Shown: positions 38,139-47,108, numbered from the stretch's first letter. The stretch is DNA of 64,000 bases from an uncultured Prevotella sp. (GCA_900319905.1 ONQB01000018.1:19312-83311), one strand, 5' to 3'. The notes: a model not told the origin generated them from the sequence alone. Made by a program: numbers and translations.

Positions 38139-39176
38139 ATGAGCAAAATCATTCGACCGCAACATTACAAGTCCTTGCTTGACAAGCATCAGACGGAGCA
38201 GGGCATTAAGCTGATCAAGGATTTCTTTCAGCAGAATTTGGCAACCGAATTGCGTCTGACGCGTGTGACGGCACCTTTGTTTGTGATGAAGGGCTTGGGC
38301 ATCAACGATGACCTCAATGGCGTGGAGCGCCCTGTGACGTTCCCCATCAAGGACTTGGGTGACGCCAAGGCAGAAGTTGTTCATTCTCTGGCTAAATGGA
38401 AGCGACTCACGCTGGCCGAATACCATATTGAACCGGGCTTTGGCATTTATACCGACATGAATGCCATCCGAGCCGATGAGGAGTTGGACAACCTCCATTC
38501 GCTGTATGTTGACCAATGGGACTGGGAAGCTGTCATCACCCGTGAGGAGCGCAAGGTGGCCTTCTTGGAGGATGTCGTGCGTCGCATCTATTCTGCCATT
38601 CGCCGTACCGAATACCTGACGTATGAGTACTTCCCGCAGATCAAGCCATTCCTGCCCAAGGAAATTCATTTCATCCATTCGCAGGACCTGCTCGATCTCT
38701 ATCCCGACAAGACACCGAAGGAGCGTGAGGATGCCATCTGCCGTCAATATGGCGCCGTGTTTGTGGAAGGCATTGGCGGTAAGTTGTCCGACGGAAAGAA
38801 GCACGACGGTCGTGCTCCTGACTACGATGACTGGTCGACGATTGCGGAGAACGGGAAGATGGGTCTCAATGGTGACATCCTCATCTGGTACCCCACGTTG
38901 GACCGCGCTTTCGAACTGAGTTCGATGGGTATCCGTGTGGACAAAGAAAGCCTGTTGCGCCAATTGAAGATAGAAGGGAAGGAAGACCGCGAGAAGCTCT
39001 ACTTCCATCAGCAGTTGCTTAATGGCAAGCTGCCGCTGAGCATCGGTGGCGGTATCGGTCAGAGCCGCCTGTGCATGATGATGTTGCACAAGGCCCATAT
39101 CGGTGAGATTCAGGCCAGTATCTGGCCCGACGAGATGCGAAAGAAATGCCATGAGCTGGGCATGGAGCTCATCTAA
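38139..39176 (+). CDS. asnA: Aspartate-ammonia ligase (AsnA-type asparagine synthetase)
   Basis: Makes asparagine from aspartate, ammonia and ATP. The fold is related to class II tRNA synthetases. Features include RVTAPLFVMKGLGINDDLNG near the start and GGIGQSRLCMMML near the end, both characteristic of AsnA. 345 residues, normal. Monocistronic, with its own promoter and possible paired operator sites. Confidence 0.96.
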   Translation: MSKIIRPQHYKSLLDKHQTEQGIKLIKDFFQQNLATELRLTRVTAPLFVMKGLGINDDLNGVERPVTFPIKDLGDAKAEVVHSLAKWKRLTLAEYHIEPGFGIYTDMNAIRADEELDNLHSLYVDQWDWEAVITREERKVAFLEDVVRRIYSAIRRTEYLTYEYFPQIKPFLPKEIHFIHSQDLLDLYPDKTPKEREDAICRQYGAVFVEGIGGKLSDGKKHDGRAPDYDDWSTIAENGKMGLNGDILIWYPTLDRAFELSSMGIRVDKESLLRQLKIEGKEDREKLYFHQQLLNGKLPLSIGGGIGQSRLCMMMLHKAHIGEIQASIWPDEMRKKCHELGMELI

Positions 39177-39728
39177 AGCAATTAATCATAACGATTGTTT
39201 GTTAATTCAACAATTGCCTACACGGATTTACAGTTATAGACAGCTAAAACTATTGAGGAGTATGTGATCCAAAGTGAGGGTTACATACTCTTTTTCTTTC
39301 CCTCCCCTCAAAAATTACGTCTCAGAAGCCATAAAAACCTTAGGAGAAGAAAAAAATATCCTTTTTGGGGGACACTTTTGCAACAAATTATCTATCTTTG
39401 CACTATGACTGGGGGAGAAATCCTGGTCATTACAAGGAGACATAAGCGTAGTTCTTTCATTCGAGAATCGCCAGTTCAAGAAAATAGTCAAAAGAACGAT
39501 TGCAGAGTGTCCCCTCTTTTTCGTTTCGATTATGTGCCAAGGGTGGATTGTATCTGCTCCTCTCTACATTTCGATACGGGCGAGGGGCAGATGTTATCGT
39601 ACTCATGACTATAAGTTCTGGCGAGCTTTCGAATGTGGGGAATGAAGCATTTGTTAGCCTCGCCTTTCTTGTATAAACCTAAAACTAACGCTTAATCAGT
39701 GAGGCAATAGGCAACAGAGATTGTTAAT
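39177..39728. other. 552-base gap before the SPFH operon, with promoter and hairpin
   Basis: No gene seen. A -7-like TATCTTTG lies at 39393-39400, so the operon may carry a leader of over 300 nt. Within it TCTGCTCCTC (39553-39562) pairs with GAGGGGCAGA (39582-39591). The open frame at 39264-39608 starts before the promoter and looks non-coding. Confidence 0.55.
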
Positions 39729-40829
39729 ATGCCAATCATAAAGTCTATATACTGGAATCAAGCAACGCCAGACACTTTTGTGTATTTGTTTCCATTTAAA
39801 GACATAACAATGGGCAGCGTACTGACAGTTAATGAAAGTCAGGAGGCATATTTCTTTAAAAACGGAAATCTATGCGATAGATTTGGCCCAGGGAGGCATG
39901 TTTTGTCTTCCAATAATCTCCCTATACTTGAAAAGATAATAAACATCCCTAGTGGCGGAGACTCCACTTTCAAAGCAAGCATCTGGTTTGTAAGCAAGCT
40001 GGAAAAACGCAACATGCTTTGGGGAGGCGGCGGATTGAGAATAGTTGATCCATATTTTCAAGTACCTATAAAATTATCAGCACGTGGACAATACGGAATA
40101 AGAATAAAAGACGGCGGATTGTTGTTGTTGAAATTCGTAGGTACACAAGCCATCTTCACAACTGAGGATATATTGGATCAGTTCAGAATAGATGTGCTGG
40201 AATCCGTCAAAGTTTCCATTTCCCGATATATGAAGGAAAAGAAGATCAATATCAACGAACTTGGCACAGAGTACAAAAAACTCAGCAACGTGATAGCGAC
40301 AGAACTCCAGCATGCCTTTGATGAGTATGGCGTAGAACTTCTCAACTTCAACATTGAGGACATAAATTTCGACGAGAACGATAAGGGCTACCAAACCGTT
40401 ATGGAAGGCATCGCTGAACAGGCTAAGCTGAACAAGTTAGGTGTCAACTACGTCCAGCAGAAACAAATAGATATTGCCCAGACCTTAGCAGCAAATCAGG
40501 GTGCTGGTACATTAATGGGCGCAGGAATCGGTCTGAGTGTAGGTCAACAGGTTGGGGATGTTTTCAAACAGACATTATCTCAAAGTGCTATAGCTCCCAA
40601 CACACAAGAGGAATCCCATCCTGCTTATTATGTTGCTGTTGATGGAAAGACAACTGGGCCATTCCGTTGGAACAGGATCAAGGAAATGGTGATTTCAGGG
40701 GATATTGTAGGCAGCACCTATGTTTACAAGGTTGCAGGAACAGCGTGGGTAAAGGCGAAAGACGAGCCAGAGATAGTTCAACTTCTGAACAGTATTTTGC
40801 CACCACCTCCACCACCTCCTTCTGAATAG
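39729..40829 (+). CDS. SPFH-domain protein with C-terminal GYF_2 domain
   Basis: 366 residues. Residues about 25-240 form an SPFH/band-7 domain of the type annotated 'virion core protein-like' or YdjI (GGGGLRIVDPYFQVPIKLSA, then IRIKDGGLLLLKFVG). A Gly-rich linker (GAGTLMGAGIGLSVGQQVGD) follows, then a GYF_2 domain from about 300 (YYVAVDGKTTGPFRWNRI), and a proline run before the end. SPFH proteins assemble on membranes as scaffolds. Where relatives end in a zinc ribbon, this one carries GYF_2. First gene of an eight-gene operon; visibly AT-richer than surroundings. Confidence 0.85.
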   Translation: MPIIKSIYWNQATPDTFVYLFPFKDITMGSVLTVNESQEAYFFKNGNLCDRFGPGRHVLSSNNLPILEKIINIPSGGDSTFKASIWFVSKLEKRNMLWGGGGLRIVDPYFQVPIKLSARGQYGIRIKDGGLLLLKFVGTQAIFTTEDILDQFRIDVLESVKVSISRYMKEKKININELGTEYKKLSNVIATELQHAFDEYGVELLNFNIEDINFDENDKGYQTVMEGIAEQAKLNKLGVNYVQQKQIDIAQTLAANQGAGTLMGAGIGLSVGQQVGDVFKQTLSQSAIAPNTQEESHPAYYVAVDGKTTGPFRWNRIKEMVISGDIVGSTYVYKVAGTAWVKAKDEPEIVQLLNSILPPPPPPPSE

Positions 40830-40868
40830 CCATCAAATCATGTCATCATTATTATAATATAAAAGGCA

Positions 40869-41549
40869 ATGAAAAATAAGGTATTCTTTACTATATTCGT
40901 TCTAATAGAATGCTTCATCGTTTGGATGGTATTCTATTTGGTTTTTCCAGCTGTCACATCAATGATGATGTGGTCTGTCATATCTGGAATGGTCATGGTT
41001 GTAGTATTGTCAGTGAATTTGCTTATACCGACTTCTCTGAGATTCCTAAATTTGCAAAATACGTCTGCCCTGATAATTGCAAACATATCAAGTGTAGCCC
41101 AATTTCTTTGGACATTGACTTTTGTATTTCTTGTAGGCGACTTTAATGATTCGACCCGTAGTCTGACACCTTTATATATAGGCTATCTGGTTATCTGCGG
41201 AATTAGTCTATTCCTCATAATGATGGGGAGACACGGCGGAAACATTGCAGAAAGTGGAAACCTTGCTGTTCAAAACTACGGATTAACCAAGGATGCTATC
41301 ATAGGAAAGATGAGAAGCACCATGACGCTGATAGAAGGTCTGGACACTAATCCTCGTTCTGACTTACGTAAGTCTTTTAGTCACAGTATTGACATCTTTC
41401 GTACATTTTCTGCCAGCATTGTTATGGCACATGGAAATGAGATCTCTAACCTCATTGAACAGATAAATACTAAGGTTCATTCTGGCAATTTGCCTGAACT
41501 CGAACACGAGATAAACACTTTCAATAATTATCTAAAATTATTAAAATGA
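40869..41549 (+). CDS. Four-helix membrane protein of unknown function
   Basis: 226 residues. Four predicted membrane helices lie in the first 120 residues (about 6-28, 33-55, 67-90, 100-120). A soluble helical C-terminal domain of about 100 residues follows (NLAVQNYGLTKDAIIGKMRS...). No family recognised. It follows the SPFH gene by 39 bases and its stop overlaps the next start as ATGA. Confidence 0.7.
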   Translation: MKNKVFFTIFVLIECFIVWMVFYLVFPAVTSMMMWSVISGMVMVVVLSVNLLIPTSLRFLNLQNTSALIIANISSVAQFLWTLTFVFLVGDFNDSTRSLTPLYIGYLVICGISLFLIMMGRHGGNIAESGNLAVQNYGLTKDAIIGKMRSTMTLIEGLDTNPRSDLRKSFSHSIDIFRTFSASIVMAHGNEISNLIEQINTKVHSGNLPELEHEINTFNNYLKLLK

Positions 41550-41989
41550 GCGATTTAATCAAATGCCCGGTATGCGGCGGAACAAAATGCGAACAGGTGT
41601 CAGGCAGCAATTACCGTTGTCTGTATTGTGGCTCTAACTTCGTAGTTGATAGCCCAGCGCAAGAACAAAAGACGGAACCGCAACCACAGCAGCCTACTCA
41701 GCCACAACAGCCAGTGCAGCCACAGGTTATCTATGTGCAGGCCCAGCCACAAGTCAGTGAACCCAGAAGGGCAAGAATTGCTAACCGAAGCAGGGTGGCT
41801 GCTATTTTATTGGCATTATTCTTGGGGGGATTAGGAATTCACCAGTTCTATCTGGGTAACTCAGGCCGTGGAATACTATATCTGCTCTTTTGCTGGACAT
41901 TTATTCCGTCCCTCGTTGCATTATTCGACTTTTTCGTTTTCTTGTTCATGAGTGATAGTGAGTTCGATCAGAGATACAATTACAGATAG
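41546..41989 (+). CDS. Zinc-ribbon/TM2-domain membrane protein (copy 1)
   Basis: 147 residues. An N-terminal zinc ribbon with CPVCGG and CLYCG pairs (residues 7-33), a Gln/Pro-rich linker (residues about 45-75), then a TM2 domain of two helices: RVAAILLALFLGGLGIHQFY, the family's turn motif, and LYLLFCWTFIPSLVALFDFF. TM2 proteins are of poorly known function; with an SPFH neighbour a membrane-surface role is likely. Coupled by ATGA to the gene before it. Confidence 0.82.
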   Translation: MSDLIKCPVCGGTKCEQVSGSNYRCLYCGSNFVVDSPAQEQKTEPQPQQPTQPQQPVQPQVIYVQAQPQVSEPRRARIANRSRVAAILLALFLGGLGIHQFYLGNSGRGILYLLFCWTFIPSLVALFDFFVFLFMSDSEFDQRYNYR

Positions 41990-42072
41990 CCTCTGATTTA
42001 CTACATTTATTATATAATGGGATTCGTCTTGGTACGTTTCAACAGACATAATTCATCAAACATCACTGCTAT

Positions 42073-42573
42073 ATGGAGAATCAAACTATAAAATGTCCTG
42101 TGTGTGGGGGAACGAAAACACAGCAACTCTCCCCTAAACGTTATCGCTGTTTGTATTGTGGTACTACCTTCGCATGCGACATTAAGGAAGAATCCAATGA
42201 GACACCGAAGACGACAGCCAGCACATCAAACCAGACAAGTCCCAAGATAATTGTCGTCCAAACTCCAACGCAGTCGAAAACTGCAAAGCCAAGACGTATA
42301 AGGAATTGCAAAAAGGCTACAGCCACAGCACTCGCATTCCTCGGAGGGATAGTTGGCGCTCAATTTTTCTATTTGGGCAAAACTGCTATAGGTGTACTCT
42401 TCTTGTTGATAGGGTTAATATTCTTGTGCTTTTGTTGCATAGGTCCAGAAATTTCAATATTATTTCTATTGAGTTGTTCACCTATTTTTGTTGGCTTCAT
42501 TAGTGGCATCAAGTTCCTGATGATGAGCGAGGAACAATTTGACAAGTGCTATAACTACGAATATTATTATTGA
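42073..42573 (+). CDS. Zinc-ribbon/TM2-like membrane protein (copy 2)
   Basis: 166 residues, a diverged paralogue of the preceding protein: the same zinc ribbon (CPVCGG ... RYRCLYCGTTF), a Thr/Ser-rich linker, and a TM2-like module (FLGGIVGAQFFYLGKTAIGV) with one extra hydrophobic helix (ISILFLLSCSPIFVGFISGI). Both end in a similar EEQFDKCYNY/SEFDQRYNY tail. Together with copy 1 it looks like a local duplication. Confidence 0.78.
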   Translation: MENQTIKCPVCGGTKTQQLSPKRYRCLYCGTTFACDIKEESNETPKTTASTSNQTSPKIIVVQTPTQSKTAKPRRIRNCKKATATALAFLGGIVGAQFFYLGKTAIGVLFLLIGLIFLCFCCIGPEISILFLLSCSPIFVGFISGIKFLMMSEEQFDKCYNYEYYY

Positions 42574-42592
42574 AATCTAAGTCGTTTAAGCT

Positions 42593-43359
42593 ATGGAAAA
42601 AGACAAATACTACGACAAAGCTTATGAGCAATTTCAAAATGGCAATTATGATCAGGCACTAGAGAACATGAAATTGTCTCAGACGGTAAGCGAAGACGAA
42701 AGGAAGAAGTTCATAAATCAGTGCCTTTCATTTATCACCCAGCAATACATCTACTTGATTCACGAGGCAATCAACAACAGAGATTACACCGAAGCGAATC
42801 AACTAAAGGGTATGTATTTGCACTTATATGGTGAGAATAAGGAAATAGCATCTATAGGTATACCTACAGATGGACAATCAAACAGCACCTCTCAGAATTC
42901 CCCGACAACTCAGATGCCAGAATCCCAAGTAAGCCGTGAGACTGAAAGAACAGCAGCAGAGGTAAATAATGCATCACCAAGGCCTACCGTAACCTTTGTC
43001 CAGTCTACATCACCGGATAATTCCAACAAAAATATCATCAAATGGTCTGTAATTGGTGTTATAGCAGCCGTTTTGATAATTGCTTTGATTATCGCCGTTT
43101 CCTCTAAGTCTAATGAGTCTGGGCAAGTCAGTGCACCAGCTGTTATGATAATACAACTCCAGAATCATCAAGTGACGAGTCTGCTGTTGAGAATACGTCA
43201 ACTTATGAAGGAAACGAGAGTAATGAACCATCTGCCGAGAGTAACGAGTCGTCCGAAGACAGTTATAGTCCAGATGAAAATAATAACAATTCAGAAATAA
43301 ACAGCTCTGACGACGAGTCTGGAGTAGGTGTTGATGAAGAAGCGGAGGATTGGAGATGA
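42593..43359 (+). CDS. TPR-like single-pass membrane protein, frameshifted before its acidic tail
   Basis: The frame from 42593 reads a TPR-like helical region (YDKAYEQFQNGNYDQALEN), a Ser/Thr-rich linker, and one membrane helix (WSVIGVIAAVLIIALIIAV, about residues 151-169). Near 43140 the natural continuation moves to the -1 frame. There an Asp/Glu/Ser-rich tail runs (DNTTPESSSDESAVEN ... DDESGVGVDEEAEDW) to a TGA at 43357-43359, overlapping the next ATG as ATGA. In the unshifted frame the protein would end at 43300 with an unlikely basic sequence. No slippery heptamer is visible, so a one-base loss is likelier than programmed shifting. Function unknown. Confidence 0.65.
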
Positions 43360-43796
43360 AAAAAACATTTGGATACAGAAAGACAGCACTACACGTGCTT
43401 ATGGTTATAATGATGTTGCTCTTTGCTGGCAACGTGCATGCACAAAAATGGATGATGATCCTCAGAAAGCCGGACAGTAGGGTCTTTGTCAACAAAATGG
43501 TGATTCCCGACAAATACGGCTATCGTGTGTTCGTAATGTTCTCCTTTGACACGCCAGCAGCACGCCGTGACATACGGACTTATTATGGCATCAAGCGTAC
43601 GCCGTACTTTGAAATTACAGGTTTTATTTTCAACGGCACTTGGACAAAGATGGCTCAAGCTATTGACAATTTGCTTGATGCTAATGGCAAAAAGATTTAC
43701 TCCAATCAGAGTAGTCGTCTGGAATGGCGTTACGTTGACGGTTACGTTGAGAAGAAAATTGCCCACATTGCTAGGAAGTATTATAATGAGCAATAG
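43356..43796 (+). CDS. Exported small protein of unknown function
   Basis: 146 residues with a signal peptide (ALHVLMVIMMLLFAGNVHAQ). The mature part is a basic, aromatic-rich domain (RPVFVNK-like VFVNKMVIPDKYGYRVFVMF; WRYVDGYVEKKIAHIARKYY at the end). No family recognised. The start at 43356 overlaps the shifted-frame stop of the preceding gene. A piece of its 3' end is present in the downstream mosaic copy. Confidence 0.7.
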   Translation: MKKTFGYRKTALHVLMVIMMLLFAGNVHAQKWMMILRKPDSRVFVNKMVIPDKYGYRVFVMFSFDTPAARRDIRTYYGIKRTPYFEITGFIFNGTWTKMAQAIDNLLDANGKKIYSNQSSRLEWRYVDGYVEKKIAHIARKYYNEQ

Positions 43797-43879
43797 GTAG
43801 CAAGTATGTCTGCCGAATGCCATTGTAGGAAAGGTAATAGTCTTGTTCTATCTTTAACCATTATCAATATCATTTGATT

Positions 43880-44833
43880 ATGAAGTATCAGTTCTATCTG
43901 TCGTTAATGACATTGATTCTAGCATTTTCCAATACAGGAAAGGCACAAGAATTAGATAAGCAGTCCGTCTCTTATCTCTCTGATAGGGTTACGGCCGTAT
44001 ATAATGACCACTCTGAAAATCGGGAAGAGAAATACACCTCGACAGAGTACTACAATATCTGGAAGGCTGTTACTGAATACGACAAGAAGCTGGTTGGTGA
44101 GGTCGGCTTCTTCGACTCTGACCATTGGTGGCGGTCACAAGACTCCTGCGATCCGAAAATGTCTGTGATTTCAGCTGAGATAAATTCGTCCACTTCTGCA
44201 ACTGTGAAAGTTCGACTGACTGATTGTGGAGAGTCTTCTGTTCTCACATTTCCTATGGTGTATGAGCGTGATGATTGGTTCATTGATGATTTCGTCACTT
44301 GGTTTGAGGGAAAGGAATGGTCAGAGAAGAAGATGATGAAAGACTATTGTGCCGAGAATGGAATTCAGGTAGGGACAGAGACTCCTATTCTGGTTCAAGA
44401 GACCTCACCATTCTTACCAATCAAGAAGTTTGTTGATTATCAAGGAACAAGTAATGTGTTAATCAAAGAGGTGTTGAAAGATGAAGGCTACGCACCCATC
44501 GGCGACAATTGGTTTAAAGGCTCTCAGTTCAAATCCATAGAGGATGAGTATGGTAATAGAGAATTCCGCCCCATCAACAAGGAGAAGGCTAGCATGGTGC
44601 AGGTTTACCAAGGCTCCAATCTGTACGAAATGAGCATGAGACTCTATACGAAGGAGGAACTGAAAACTTGCATACAACAGCTCGAAGACCTGGGCTATCG
44701 GATGCTTCTTAACAATGACAACTCCCCCTGGTTCTCAGCAGCCAGATGTCGCTACTTAAAGTTCCAGCATCGCCAGAGACCAGCCATTGCCATCAACGAA
44801 TATGAATATTATGAAGTAAATTTAGATGAATAA
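43880..44833 (+). CDS. Exported protein, possibly NTF2/DUF3828-like
   Basis: 317 residues with a signal peptide (YLSLMTLILAFSNTGKAQ). The N-terminal half (YYNIWKAVTEYDKK ... VKVRLTDCGESSVLTF ... DDWFIDDFVTW) has the layout of DUF3828-like NTF2-fold domains; this is tentative. The C-terminal half (KFVDYQGTSNVLIKEVLKDE ...) is unassigned. Start chosen at the ATG at 43880. The last codons overlap the next gene. Confidence 0.65.
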   Translation: MKYQFYLSLMTLILAFSNTGKAQELDKQSVSYLSDRVTAVYNDHSENREEKYTSTEYYNIWKAVTEYDKKLVGEVGFFDSDHWWRSQDSCDPKMSVISAEINSSTSATVKVRLTDCGESSVLTFPMVYERDDWFIDDFVTWFEGKEWSEKKMMKDYCAENGIQVGTETPILVQETSPFLPIKKFVDYQGTSNVLIKEVLKDEGYAPIGDNWFKGSQFKSIEDEYGNREFRPINKEKASMVQVYQGSNLYEMSMRLYTKEELKTCIQQLEDLGYRMLLNNDNSPWFSAARCRYLKFQHRQRPAIAINEYEYYEVNLDE

Positions 44834-44849
44834 CTTAAAAACAACGCTT

Positions 44850-46226
44850 ATGAAAACGAGACATCTTTTATTAAGCGCATTGCTGATGGTCTTCATTGGC
44901 CTTATGGCATCCTGCACTTCGGTAGATGAAACAGAACCATCCTCTTTGCTGAATGGTGTTTATGAGGATTTGAATGATGGCAACTACAATGACATGTTGC
45001 AATACATTCAGCCGCCATTAGGGAAGCCCCTGTCTGAAAAGGAATCTGACACTTTCACGACAGAGATGAAAAATCTTTATGGGGAGCTAGAAGGAAAGAT
45101 TAAGGTGTCTGGTATTGAAAAAGATTCTACGTATTATCACGATGAGAACTCAGATAAGTACATCGTTCATTGTGATATAGAGGGAGCCAAGTCCTTGGAT
45201 GATAATAACTATTTGGCAAAGGGGAAAGATGGCAAGTGGAGAGTTCTTGTTATCGATACTTTGGTGACATATTCCTCTTCAAGAAATGATACTAAAAGGT
45301 CGCTTTCTCTTCTGCGGAATCTCGAATACGTGTTTACAAAGATTCTGGCTGAAAGAGGTAATGCTGAGAGCCAATATGCTTTGGCATCTTATTATGAGAA
45401 TGGAGCTTACTGCAAAAAAGACCTGAAGAAAGCCTTCAATATCTTTCTGAATTTCAGTAAAAAAGGGAATAGCGATGCGGATTACAGACTAAGCCAATAC
45501 TATTTTAAAGGCATCGTGGTGAAGAAGGATTCTGTAAAAGGATTCTCCTATTTGAAAAAATCATATGATGGGTCAAGCGTCTTTGGATGTTATGAATTGG
45601 GACTGTGCTATGAAAAGGGAAATCTCGTGGAGAAGGATCCGAAAAAAGCCTATGAATGTTATCTGAGAGGTTATAACTTCGGATCGGTTGAATGTGCTAC
45701 GAAACTGGCTTATATCCTTTACTATGGCATTGGAGTACCAAAGGATATAGTGAAGGCAAAGGAATGTATGGACAGATCTATCTCACTATTAGGTTATAGT
45801 CCCGACCTGGATTTGCAATCAAAGATAGATGAAGAATATAACTTAGAACAAGCTAAAAAGGAAAGACTACAGGCAATTCAAGATGCCAAAGATAAGTTGC
45901 AATCTATTCGTGAAGCTGTTGCACCAGGCTCCGATTGGACATCCAGAAGAGAGTATTCGAACATATCCTTGTGCTTCCTGGCAGGAAATTATATTCAGGT
46001 AATACAGGTTGATGGTTACACCACTAAATCCATGTTGATGAAATATTCGGTTAGCAGTGGTTATGATTGCGATTTCACACTGTCTATAGGCGGCATTATC
46101 GAATATAAAAACATGAGTAGGGATGAAGCAGAGGAATTTAGCCATCGAGACTTGGATATAACTATTAATGGAGGACAAATGGATGTTTCTGGTGGCGGAA
46201 TCTATCAAGGAACATATACGAAATAG
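44850..46226 (+). CDS. Sel1-repeat lipoprotein
   Basis: A lipoprotein signal ends MVFIGLMASC. An N-terminal domain of about 130 residues (YEDLNDGNYNDMLQYI..., resembling DUF4878-like NTF2 folds) is followed by about four Sel1/TPR-like repeats (ESQYALASYYENGAYCKKDL, FGCYELGLCYEKGNLVEKDP and others). A C-terminal domain of about 100 residues with Gly-rich strands (INGGQMDVSGGGIYQGTY) is unassigned. Start taken at 44850; an ATG at 44826 overlapping the previous stop is the alternative. Sel1 repeats usually bind partner proteins. Last gene of the operon. Confidence 0.8.
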   Translation: MKTRHLLLSALLMVFIGLMASCTSVDETEPSSLLNGVYEDLNDGNYNDMLQYIQPPLGKPLSEKESDTFTTEMKNLYGELEGKIKVSGIEKDSTYYHDENSDKYIVHCDIEGAKSLDDNNYLAKGKDGKWRVLVIDTLVTYSSSRNDTKRSLSLLRNLEYVFTKILAERGNAESQYALASYYENGAYCKKDLKKAFNIFLNFSKKGNSDADYRLSQYYFKGIVVKKDSVKGFSYLKKSYDGSSVFGCYELGLCYEKGNLVEKDPKKAYECYLRGYNFGSVECATKLAYILYYGIGVPKDIVKAKECMDRSISLLGYSPDLDLQSKIDEEYNLEQAKKERLQAIQDAKDKLQSIREAVAPGSDWTSRREYSNISLCFLAGNYIQVIQVDGYTTKSMLMKYSVSSGYDCDFTLSIGGIIEYKNMSRDEAEEFSHRDLDITINGGQMDVSGGGIYQGTYTK

Positions 46227-46248
46227 CAACCAAGTTTTTATAGCATGA

Positions 46249-46284
46249 AGGAGCAGAGTTGTTGAAAGCCCTGCTCTTTTTCTT
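46249..46284 (+). terminator. Terminator closing the SPFH/TM2 operon
   Basis: GAGCAG (46251-46256) pairs with CTGCTC (46271-46276), followed by TTTTTCTTTTT, 25 bases past the Sel1 gene. Confidence 0.85.
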
Positions 46285-46361
46285 TTTCACGAGGTGAGCG
46301 AAAGATACTCAATAATATTGTTCATCCTATCGACATACTCCTTGGACTTCTCTTCAATTTC

Positions 46362-47036
46362 ATGAAATTGTCTCAGACGGTAAGCGAAAACGAACGGAAG
46401 AAGTTCATAGGTCAGTGCCTTTCATTTATCACCCAGCAATACATCTACTTGATTCACGAGGCAATTAACAACCAAGACTACACCGAAGCGAATCAACTAA
46501 AGGGTATGTATTTGCACTTATATGGGGAGAATAAGGAAATAGCATCTATAGGTATGCCCACAGATGGACAATCAAGCAGCACCTCTCAGAATTCCCCGAC
46601 AACTCAAATGTCAGAATCCCAAGTAAGCCGTGAGACTGAAAGAACAGCAGCAGAGATAAATAATGCATCACCAAGGCCTACCGTAACCTTTGTTCAGTCT
46701 ACATCACCGGATAATTCCAACAAAAATATCATCAAATGGGGTCTGTAATTGGTGTTATAGCAGCCGTTTTGATAATTGCTTTGATTATCGCCGTTTCCTC
46801 TAAGTCTAATGAGTCTGGGCAAGTCAGTGCACCAGCTGTACGTCAACTTACGACGGAAATGAGAGTAGTGAACCTTCTGTCGAGGGTAACGAGTCGTCCG
46901 AAGACAGTTATAGTCCAGATGAAAATCGCACACATCGCCAGGAAATATTATAATCAGTTCTATCTGTCGTTGATGACATTGATTCTCGCATTTGCCAATA
47001 CAGGAAACTCACAAACTTATAAACTCACAACTCATT
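46362..47036 (+). pseudogene. Collapsed mosaic copy of three operon genes
   Basis: Pieces follow one another in original order. 46362-46925 matches the TPR-like gene from about 42668; it carries an extra GG near 46740 that breaks the frame and lacks about 51 bases after the membrane helix. About 46925-46955 matches the 3' end of the exported protein gene (CACATCGCCAGGAAATATTA versus CACATTGCTAGGAAGTATTA). About 46956-47015 matches the signal-peptide codons of the next gene (CAGTTCTATCTGTCGTT). The remainder of each gene is missing. Not expected to encode a working protein. Confidence 0.85.
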
Positions 47037-47100
47037 AACTCAAAACCTCAAAAACTCATAATTTAACGGTCGCTATCTGTGTTATTTGAATAAAATGCCG

Positions 47101-47108
47101 TAACTTTG
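47101..47108 (+). promoter_or_regulatory. Putative -7 box for glyS
   Basis: TAACTTTG, matching TAnnTTTG, 38 bases before the glyS ATG. Confidence 0.6.

Noticed and set aside
39264-39608. 114-codon open frame before the SPFH gene
   Set aside because: Starts upstream of the likely promoter, mixed composition, no domain; more likely leader DNA.
43100-43150. Programmed -1 frameshift site in the TPR-like gene
   Set aside because: No X XXY YYZ heptamer or following hairpin seen; a one-base indel explains it more simply.
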